A stretch of 7,107 nucleotides of DNA from Verrucomicrobiaceae bacterium (GTDB lineage: Bacteria > Verrucomicrobiota > Verrucomicrobiia > Verrucomicrobiales > Akkermansiaceae), in NCBI GenBank assembly GCA_027483005.1, contig JAIXVN010000204.1, positions 1 to 7,107 of the forward strand. The letters are read 5' to 3'. Below the pieces are notes generated by a model, which was not told the origin of the DNA, searched no databases, and worked only from the letters and a program-made list of their open reading frames with translations. A program made the translations under genes and the position numbers. Positions 1 to 5,716 of the stretch are shown piece by piece (position 1 is the stretch's first letter; each line of letters starts with the position of its first letter).

Positions 1-2100
1 GGAGGCTCGCGGGTCACCCCGTATGCCGCTGGCGACTCCGACATCCGCTCGAACGTCCTCAGCGCCACCTCCAACCCGGTGGACATGAAATGCTTCAGCC
101 GCGAATGGCCGGGCAGTTCCGAGCTTCCTCCCACCTTCAATGCCGCCACCGCCAAGATCAGCTACGGCGGAAACTCCAGCATCATCTGGAACACCTCCAA
201 CCGCACCCAGACCGTGCTGCTTCACTCGCTGGCCGGAAACTCCGGGGCCGTGAAAATCCCCGATCTCCTCAGCGGCAACGGCCCGGCGGTGGTCCGCCAG
301 ATCTCGCTCGACAACTACTCGCGCGGCAACAACGGCCGCTGGCTCGTCGGCTACAATCCCACCCGTCTCTATCAACTCAGCGATGCGACCGCCGGAGGGA
401 TCCCGCCCGACAGCCTCCTCGCCTTCGGAGGGCGCTACCGCTTTCTCTACGAAACCTACGCCAACCGAACCCAGGGCCAGTCCAACAACGAGCCGTGGTT
501 CGTGGCTCCGATGATCCATCACAACATCGGGGCTCCCAACATCCACCGCTGGCCATTCGACAACATTTTCGGCCTCGCCTACGTCAATGTCAGCGCCAGC
601 GGGATCTCCAACGGATCGGGCCCGCACCTCTACAGCTACGGCCCCATCGCCCAGGCCCGCCAATGGTCGGAGTGGGTCGATCCCGAGGTGCTTCCCCATC
701 GCGCCTCCAATGGAAAATACCGCACCGCCGTATTCACCGATGCCTCATTCTCCACCAGTAACAGCACCTATCCGGTTTACGACCTGCCCTCCACTGCGGT
801 GCCTTTGGTCAGCCTCGGCGCGCTCCAGCACGTGCAGCTTTCCCCCTTCGCCTGGCACCCCACCCAGATCATCGGCCACTCCTTCCTTCCTCCCTACGTC
901 ACCACCCGCCCTGCCGTGACCTCACGGACCGCGACCGAGGAAAACAACCTCTGGAGCAGCAAGGTGATGAATCTCAGCGGCACGGGCTCCAGTGATTCAA
1001 ACTACGACATCACCGGCTTCGACAAGATCGGCGGCGGCACCAAGGACATCCTCTTCAACGACATCAGCTTCGAGGTCAACCAGGCCCTCTGGGACCGCTA
1101 TTTCCTCTCGGCCATCCCCCGCAGCGGCTGGAGCGGCTCCAACTGGGACTTGTCCAACCCGCTGCCGAATCCCCGCCTCAAGATCGATCCCGCCAATTCC
1201 AACAACGGCAGCCGCGCCGAGCTGGCCAACTTCCACCGCGCCGCGCGATCGCTCTGGCTCGAGGGCGGCTTCAATGTGAACTCCACCAGCATCAACGCCT
1301 GGGAAAGCCTGCTCCGCTCGTTCCGCGACGTCAACCTGCCGAACCGAACCGGCTCCGCGGGCTCGATCACCGGCACCGCCTTCGCCGGAGTCACACTCCC
1401 GGAAGCCGGTGCCACCAAGGCCCTCGCCCCCACCGATGAAAAATTCTGGAACGCCTATCGAAAGCTCACCGACGACGAGATCCGCCTTCTCGCCACCGAG
1501 ATCACCAACCAGGTCCGGCAGCGCGGCCCCTTCCTCGGCGTCTCCGATTTCGTGAACCGCCGACTCGTCCTCACCACCGATTCGAAGCGCGGCAAGCATG
1601 CCAACGGCGGTGCCATCCAGCTCGCCATCGACAGCGTGGCCACCCTCAACGACACCCGCCAGGCTGGCTGGGTCATGCCGACCGCCTCCGCTGCCGCAAA
1701 CTTCCAATACGGAGCCGACTACTGGGGCGGCCCCATCGCCCAGCCGGAAAAGCAGACCTACGAGTCCTATCATACCGGCGGCGTGTCCGCCACCCGCGCC
1801 CAGGGGGTCGGGGCCGCTGCCCACCTGAATCAAGCCGACATCCTTCAGCAGATCGGCTCCGTCCTCGTCGCCCGTGGTGATACCTTCGTTGTCCGCGGAT
1901 ACGGCGAGGCCCAGGACAGCTCCGGAGCCGTCACCGCCCGCGCCTGGTGCGAGGCCGTCGTGCAGCGCACCCCGATTCCTCTGAACCCGGATGAGAACGT
2001 CGCCGGCCTCAACCCGAAGCCCACCACCGGCGGTGCCATGGAGTTCGGCAGAGCCTTCCGGATCGAAAGCTTCCGCTGGCTTTCCCCCGACGAAGTCTGA
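1..2100 (+). CDS. vccA: Verru_Chthon cassette protein A, 5'-truncated by the window edge
   Basis: The reading frame is open from base 1 to the TGA at 2098-2100, giving 699 visible residues. The N-terminus lies outside the window, so the ATG at 79 is internal and not the start. Numbering from base 1, I recognise family features by recall: an ALWDRYF block (362-368), the GGFNVNSTS-x2-AW block (422-434), RGPFLGVSDFVNRRL (508-522), and a C-terminal part from ADILQQIG (612 onward) to ARAWCEAVVQR (646-656). These resemble Verru_Chthon cassette protein A (TIGR02600), a large protein of Verrucomicrobiota usually encoded with proteins B, C and D, which carry prepilin-type N-termini. The molecular function is unknown; a link to a type II secretion or pilus-like surface machine is inference from those partners. 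The protein is rich in Asn, Ser and Gly, as is common in exported proteins. No other family fits better. The gene symbol is less certain than the family call. Confidence 0.85.
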   Translation, partial: GGSRVTPYAAGDSDIRSNVLSATSNPVDMKCFSREWPGSSELPPTFNAATAKISYGGNSSIIWNTSNRTQTVLLHSLAGNSGAVKIPDLLSGNGPAVVRQISLDNYSRGNNGRWLVGYNPTRLYQLSDATAGGIPPDSLLAFGGRYRFLYETYANRTQGQSNNEPWFVAPMIHHNIGAPNIHRWPFDNIFGLAYVNVSASGISNGSGPHLYSYGPIAQARQWSEWVDPEVLPHRASNGKYRTAVFTDASFSTSNSTYPVYDLPSTAVPLVSLGALQHVQLSPFAWHPTQIIGHSFLPPYVTTRPAVTSRTATEENNLWSSKVMNLSGTGSSDSNYDITGFDKIGGGTKDILFNDISFEVNQALWDRYFLSAIPRSGWSGSNWDLSNPLPNPRLKIDPANSNNGSRAELANFHRAARSLWLEGGFNVNSTSINAWESLLRSFRDVNLPNRTGSAGSITGTAFAGVTLPEAGATKALAPTDEKFWNAYRKLTDDEIRLLATEITNQVRQRGPFLGVSDFVNRRLVLTTDSKRGKHANGGAIQLAIDSVATLNDTRQAGWVMPTASAAANFQYGADYWGGPIAQPEKQTYESYHTGGVSATRAQGVGAAAHLNQADILQQIGSVLVARGDTFVVRGYGEAQDSSGAVTARAWCEAVVQRTPIPLNPDENVAGLNPKPTTGGAMEFGRAFRIESFRWLSPDEV

Positions 2101-2118
2101 TTCCCTGACCGCGATCTC

Positions 2119-3006
2119 ATGAAATTCCTCTCCCGCGCCCTGGTCGCGCTGCCATTCGTTTTCGATCTCTCGTCCGCCGCACCCATTTCGGAAGGAAGCC
2201 ATGTCGATCTGATCGTGGTCCCCGTCGGACCGGTTTCGCTCGCGGAATTCGAGGCCGATGTCCCGCCCGCCTCCGCCGCTGCCACGGGCACCGCCGCCCC
2301 AGCGACGCCCGCGGATCCCGCCAAACCCCAGGCCCCTGCCGGGGGCGGCAGCGGTGTCCGGGTGAAGGAACAGGATCCGGCCGCCATCGCGCCCTCCGCC
2401 CTGTTCGTGAAACGCAGCGAGACCGAGTATTTCCAGGTCCCCTGCTCCCAGAACGCCATCGGCTCGCCGGTCCGCACTCCGGTGAAGGACTCGGAAATCG
2501 TGCTCTTTCGCCGCGAGGGCAATCAGGTGAACTCCTTCAAGGAAGTGGCCAAGCTCACCATCGGCCAGTCCGGCGAGCGCATCCTCGTGGTTCTAACAAA
2601 ACCGCTGAATGAGAAGAAGTGGAGCGACCCGAAGGTCTCGATCTTCAAGCTCGCCCGCACCGAGCGACCGCAATTGTTCTTCGTCAATGCCTCCCAGGAA
2701 ACCCGCTGCGGCGTGAACGTGGCCGGACAGACGATGGGGCTCGATCCGCTGAAGCCCCTCGCCTGGCAATGCCCGCCAAATGCCGAGGCGGCGGGCGTCG
2801 ATGTGGCGCTGGCGATGAGTTCCCCGGACGGCGGCTTCCTGCCGATGTTCTATCAGTCGAATGTCGAGCTGAAGCCTCACGGCACCACGCTCTTCATTCC
2901 CTACGGCGTCAACGCCCAGGAGTCGTTCCGGGGTGGGAAGTTCGCGACGGGAACCTTCTCGGATGAGGATTTCCGCGTCGCGTCTCCCTACAAGATCGGC
3001 AAGTAG
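2119..3006 (+). CDS. Secreted hypothetical protein downstream of cassette protein A
   Basis: This encodes 295 aa of unknown function. The N-terminus looks like a Sec signal peptide: K2 and R6, a hydrophobic core at 7-15, and a likely cleavage site after A20 (S18-S19-A20). An Asp at 16 breaks the end of the core and weakens the prediction. Residues 48-78 form an Ala/Pro-rich, low-complexity linker ending in GGGSG. The rest looks like two beta-rich segments, about 90-180 and 185-290; the second begins with LFFVNAS (186-192). Three cysteines (109, 197, 218) are visible, and no catalytic motif is recognised. The gene starts 18 nt after the cassette A stop with no Shine-Dalgarno sequence in between, so co-transcription and perhaps coupled translation are likely. 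From memory, secreted proteins of this general build accompany other Verru_Chthon loci, but I cannot name a family. An exported, cell-surface or periplasmic location is inferred. Confidence 0.75.
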   Translation: MKFLSRALVALPFVFDLSSAAPISEGSHVDLIVVPVGPVSLAEFEADVPPASAAATGTAAPATPADPAKPQAPAGGGSGVRVKEQDPAAIAPSALFVKRSETEYFQVPCSQNAIGSPVRTPVKDSEIVLFRREGNQVNSFKEVAKLTIGQSGERILVVLTKPLNEKKWSDPKVSIFKLARTERPQLFFVNASQETRCGVNVAGQTMGLDPLKPLAWQCPPNAEAAGVDVALAMSSPDGGFLPMFYQSNVELKPHGTTLFIPYGVNAQESFRGGKFATGTFSDEDFRVASPYKIGK

Positions 3007-3008
3007 CC

Positions 3009-4151
3009 TCAGCTCCTTTCCTCGCCGCCGACGAAGGTCTTCCAGACCGAGAAGTCGTCGCCAAGAAGTACGACGTCCGCCGTAAATCCGGGCTCCAGCT
3101 TGCCGAAGCCCTCAAGGCCGAGCGACTGCGCCTGGTTCCACGAGGTCGCCTTGACGATCTGGCTCAGCGGCAGGCCGGTGATCTCCGCGACGTTCTTCAC
3201 GCCGACGTTGTAAAGCAGGGCCGAGCCGGCCAGCGCGCCACCGTGCTTGAGGCGGGCGACGTCGTCCTTCACCACAACTTCCAGGCCACCTAACAGGACC
3301 TCGCCGTTTCCAATCCACGAGGCGGCCATCGAGTCGGTGATCATCAGCAGGCGGTCGATCGGCACCAGCTTGAAGACCAGCTTGAGCATGTCCGGGCAGA
3401 GGTGGATGGTGTCGCAGATCAGCTCGATCATGATCGAGTCATCGAGCAGCCCCGCGCCGATCACGCCGATCTCGCGGTGGTGCAGCGGAGTCATCGCATT
3501 TCCATAATGCGTGAGGTGGGTGAGCCCGGCCTCCTTCGCGGCGAAAATCTGTGCAGCGGTCGAGGAGGTGTGCGCGGCCGAGCTGGTGATGCCGATCGCT
3601 TTCGCCTCGCGGATCACGTCGAGCGCGCCTGGCATTTCAGGAGCCATCGAAACGATCAGGGCGCGGGCGATGTCGTGGATGCGCTTGAGTTCGGGGAAAT
3701 TCGGCGGGCGCACGAACTCCGGGTTCTGCGCCCCGGCCTTTTCCTTGTTGATGAAAGGGCCTTCGACGTGGAGGCCCGGCGTGCGGCAGAAGTCCTGTGC
3801 GGCCATGTACTCGGCACACTTCGCCGCGATCTCCTCCAGCTTGTCCTGCGGCTGGGTCAGCGTGGTCGGCAGCCAGGTGGTCACGCCTTCCTTGAGCTTG
3901 ATCTGCGCGATCTGGCGGATGGCTTCGAGCGTGTTGTCGCAGACATCGTGGCCATTGGCTCCGTGGCAGTGGATGTCGAAAAAGCCCGGCATCGCAATCC
4001 GCCCCTCGGCATCGATCACCAGATCCGCCTCGGGGTGGGCATCGCCCGGATTCAGCACGGCGGCAATGCGGCCGTCTTCCAGCAACAGGGCTCCATTCTC
4101 AATATCTACATCCGGTGAGATAATCCGGGCACGGTGGATCAGCGTTTTCAT
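3009..4151 (-). CDS. nagA: N-acetylglucosamine-6-phosphate deacetylase
   Basis: NagA hydrolyses GlcNAc-6-phosphate to glucosamine-6-phosphate and acetate in the cytoplasm. This step is used in amino-sugar catabolism and in recycling of peptidoglycan sugars. The 380-aa length is normal for the family. Amidohydrolase landmarks in order: PGFFDIHCHG with H61 and H63; HVEGPF with metal ligand E130; AAHTSS with H194; THLTHYGNAM with H215; DTIH with H250, the likely substrate-contacting His; ITDS with catalytic D273; and a C-terminal LAGSAL and LEPGFTADVVLL segment that returns to the beta-sandwich. The intact HxH pair resembles the Bacillus subtilis enzyme, whereas E. coli NagA has Gln and Asn there. 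The usual TDA is TDS here. The ATG at 4151-4149 fits the family N-terminus, although no Shine-Dalgarno sequence precedes it. No nagB or nagE is adjacent. The TGA lies 2 nt from the stop of the convergent gene. Confidence 0.97.
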   Translation of the reverse strand: MKTLIHRARIISPDVDIENGALLLEDGRIAAVLNPGDAHPEADLVIDAEGRIAMPGFFDIHCHGANGHDVCDNTLEAIRQIAQIKLKEGVTTWLPTTLTQPQDKLEEIAAKCAEYMAAQDFCRTPGLHVEGPFINKEKAGAQNPEFVRPPNFPELKRIHDIARALIVSMAPEMPGALDVIREAKAIGITSSAAHTSSTAAQIFAAKEAGLTHLTHYGNAMTPLHHREIGVIGAGLLDDSIMIELICDTIHLCPDMLKLVFKLVPIDRLLMITDSMAASWIGNGEVLLGGLEVVVKDDVARLKHGGALAGSALLYNVGVKNVAEITGLPLSQIVKATSWNQAQSLGLEGFGKLEPGFTADVVLLGDDFSVWKTFVGGEERS

Positions 4152-4241
4152 GGCGGTTCGGAAACAAAGGTTACGGGTCCATCCTCGATTCGTTTTCAGT
4201 GGCTGACAAGCCGGGAGCGAGGGGCTAATTTCTGATAGACC
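4152..4241. promoter_or_regulatory. Divergent intergenic region between nagA and the CHAD gene
   Basis: These 90 nt must hold the promoters of both flanking genes unless transcription enters from elsewhere. On the plus strand, CTGACA at 4203-4208 matches TTGACA in five of six positions. It lies 17 nt before TAATTT (4226-4231), which would put the transcript start only a few bases before the CHAD ATG. On the minus strand the same bases read TTGTCA (4209-4204), also five of six, but the hexamer 17 nt further on (GAGGAT) is a weak -10. The sites are guesses; only the divergent arrangement is firm. Confidence 0.35.
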
Positions 4242-5039
4242 ATGAATGACGAACGATCCTCATCCGCCGTGCGCGACCAGATTGCCGTCGCCCTCGATGA
4301 AATGGAGCACCGCCTGCATGGCCTGCTCGATTCGAAGGGTCGCGTCGCCGAGGAAACCCATGCCCTGCGGAAACTCGGGAAATCGATTCGCGGCGGGTTG
4401 AACCTCTTCGGCCTGCCGAAGTCCGCCGTTCGGGCGATCGGAGCGGTCGGTCGTCTGTTAGGCGGCCCGCGCGATGCCGTTTCCCGCCGCACCACCTGGC
4501 AGCGGCTCGCCCTTTCGGAGGGTCCGCACGCCGCAGAAACTTCAGTCGCCGCCATCGGGGCCCTGCTGGAGCAGCATGCGCGATCCGCCGCAGGGCATCC
4601 GCCTGGGCAGACGATCACCTGGGCCGAGGTCCGCCTCCGCCACACCCGCGCGGCCCTCGGCGCGATCCCCGAGGAACACCTTTCCCTGCGGGCCGAAAAG
4701 GGCCTGAAGAAGCTGCGCAAGAAGGTCCGCGCCAATCTCCGCTCGATCGTCACCGAACATGGCGAGCACGAGTTCCACGACCTCCGGAAAGCGATCAAGG
4801 GCTGGCTCGGAGCCTTGCATCATCTCGGTCTCGCCGCGGATGAACGCGTTGGACAGTTCGCCGATCTGTTAGGCGATGTGAATGACCTTCATGTTTTCGC
4901 GGCCTGGCTCGATGCCCATGGCTTCGTCCGCTCCCTTGCGCCGATCCCCTGGCGGGCGGTCGATGAGAAACTCGCCGTCCTGAAGCACGAAATCCTCCAC
5001 GCCGCGCCCTCGCTGCGGAAGATGGTTTCAGCGGCCTGA
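4242..5039 (+). CDS. Stand-alone CHAD domain protein (probable polyphosphate-binding)
   Basis: This is a 265-aa, basic, mostly helical protein with no signal peptide or membrane segment, so it is probably cytoplasmic. CHAD (conserved histidine alpha-helical domain) proteins consist of two helical bundles whose conserved His, Arg and Lys residues line a basic surface that binds inorganic polyphosphate. Both signature helices are visible. The first is ETHALRKLGKSIRGGL (38-53), with H40, R43, K44, K47 and R50. The second is EFHDLRKAIKGW (177-188), with H179, R182, K183 and K186. It is followed by FADLLGDVNDLHVF (206-219), which matches the family pattern LGxxxD. A Lys/Arg-rich helix at 154-168 adds positive charge. 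There is no fused CYTH triphosphatase domain, and no ppk or ppx gene is nearby, so polyphosphate binding rests on the family alone. The last 12 nt overlap the end of pgsA on the other strand. A GAGGGG at 4219-4224 is too far from the ATG to be a normal ribosome binding site. Confidence 0.92.
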   Translation: MNDERSSSAVRDQIAVALDEMEHRLHGLLDSKGRVAEETHALRKLGKSIRGGLNLFGLPKSAVRAIGAVGRLLGGPRDAVSRRTTWQRLALSEGPHAAETSVAAIGALLEQHARSAAGHPPGQTITWAEVRLRHTRAALGAIPEEHLSLRAEKGLKKLRKKVRANLRSIVTEHGEHEFHDLRKAIKGWLGALHHLGLAADERVGQFADLLGDVNDLHVFAAWLDAHGFVRSLAPIPWRAVDEKLAVLKHEILHAAPSLRKMVSAA

Positions 5040-5618
5040 GCTCTTCAACAGATTGCGGCCGGACCAGAGGTAGTTGCCTCCGGAAATGACGGTCAGCGCC
5101 ACCGCGATCCACAGCGACACCGGCATCAGCCAGGACTGCGGATTGGAAAGCGTCAGCAGCCAGGTCGAGACCACGCCGGATTTCGGCACGTGCGAGAAGG
5201 TCAGCCACACCAGGCCGGTGATGCAGAAGGTCAGTTGGAAGGTCGTCTTCCATTTCCCGAGGTTGTCCGCCGCCAGCACCTGACCGGCCTCGATCGCGAT
5301 CTGCCGCAGCCCGGTGACCATGAATTCGCGACCGATGATCAGCGCCGTCATCCAGACGGGGCATAGATTCATGGCGGAAAAGTAAACGAAGGCGGCGCAA
5401 ACCAGGATTTTATCGGCCAGCGGATCGAGCAGCTTTCCGAGCGGAGTGACCAGCCCGAGTTTCCTCGCCAGATAGCCGTCCAACCAGTCGCTCGCCGCCG
5501 CCAAGGTGAAGGAAATCAAGGCGATCAGGTGACCCACGAAACTGCCTGCGCCCGTGCCCGCGACGAAAATCACGGTCAAAACCAGGCGGGAAAGGGTGAT
5601 CGCATTCGGCAGATTCAC
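5028..5618 (-). CDS. pgsA: CDP-diacylglycerol--glycerol-3-phosphate 3-phosphatidyltransferase
   Basis: PgsA is an integral inner-membrane enzyme. It joins CDP-diacylglycerol and glycerol-3-phosphate to form phosphatidylglycerophosphate, the committed step to phosphatidylglycerol and cardiolipin. The full CDP-alcohol phosphatidyltransferase signature D-x2-DG-x2-AR-x8-G-x3-D-x3-D is present at D44, D47-G48, A51-R52, G61, D65 and D69 (GTG start numbering). GREFMVTGLRQ (96-106) matches the PgsA-type RE...R segment. Hydrophobic stretches near 10-42, 70-95, 128-142 and 163-180 fit a multi-pass protein. I chose the GTG at 5618 because it gives the typical N-terminus MNLPNAITLSRL and a normal 196 aa. 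The in-frame ATG at 5705 would add 29 atypical residues and leave only 11 nt before the divergent gnd. Neither start has a Shine-Dalgarno sequence. The stop lies inside the CHAD gene. The function is very secure; the start is moderately so. Confidence 0.95.
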   Translation of the reverse strand: MNLPNAITLSRLVLTVIFVAGTGAGSFVGHLIALISFTLAAASDWLDGYLARKLGLVTPLGKLLDPLADKILVCAAFVYFSAMNLCPVWMTALIIGREFMVTGLRQIAIEAGQVLAADNLGKWKTTFQLTFCITGLVWLTFSHVPKSGVVSTWLLTLSNPQSWLMPVSLWIAVALTVISGGNYLWSGRNLLKSSGR

Positions 5619-5716
5619 AGCCGCAATGTGGGAAATGCATCCACGGAAGGCAACAAGGGGTTGCGTGACAGGTTCGACTTCCCTAAACGGACGCAGCTTT
5701 TCCAAGCCATCACACC
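5619..5716. promoter_or_regulatory. Divergent intergenic region between pgsA and gnd
   Basis: If pgsA starts at the GTG at 5618, 98 nt separate it from the gnd ATG and must hold both promoters. Toward gnd, TTGCGT (5661-5666) and TAAACG (5684-5689) are 17 nt apart, but each matches its sigma-70 consensus in only three of six positions. I see no convincing promoter toward pgsA, and no clear operator palindrome. The region call follows from gene layout; the hexamers are weak candidates. Confidence 0.3.

Noticed and set aside
79..81. ATG as the start of the first gene
   Set aside because: The same frame is open back to base 1 and the family is much longer than 673 aa, so this Met is internal.
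997..2202. A 401-codon open frame on the minus strand
   Set aside because: It is antisense to the cassette protein A gene and crosses into the next gene. The Gly/Glu/Ala-rich translation has no recognisable motif; it is a shadow of third-position G/C bias.
2268..2352. Ala/Pro-coding low-complexity tract considered as a DNA repeat
   Set aside because: The bases do not repeat as a unit. It is better explained as a flexible protein linker after the signal peptide region.
3402..4206. Two plus-strand open frames (3402-4118 and 3511-4206)
   Set aside because: Both lie opposite nagA, which has all its active-site residues. Their translations show no family features.
4219..4224. GAGGGG as the ribosome binding site of the CHAD gene
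   Set aside because: It ends 17 nt before the ATG, beyond the normal spacing, and no in-frame start lies closer.
4196..4798. A 200-codon minus-strand open frame
   Set aside because: It is antisense to the CHAD gene and is Arg/Ser-rich with no domain, unlike the plus-strand frame with its two CHAD signature helices.
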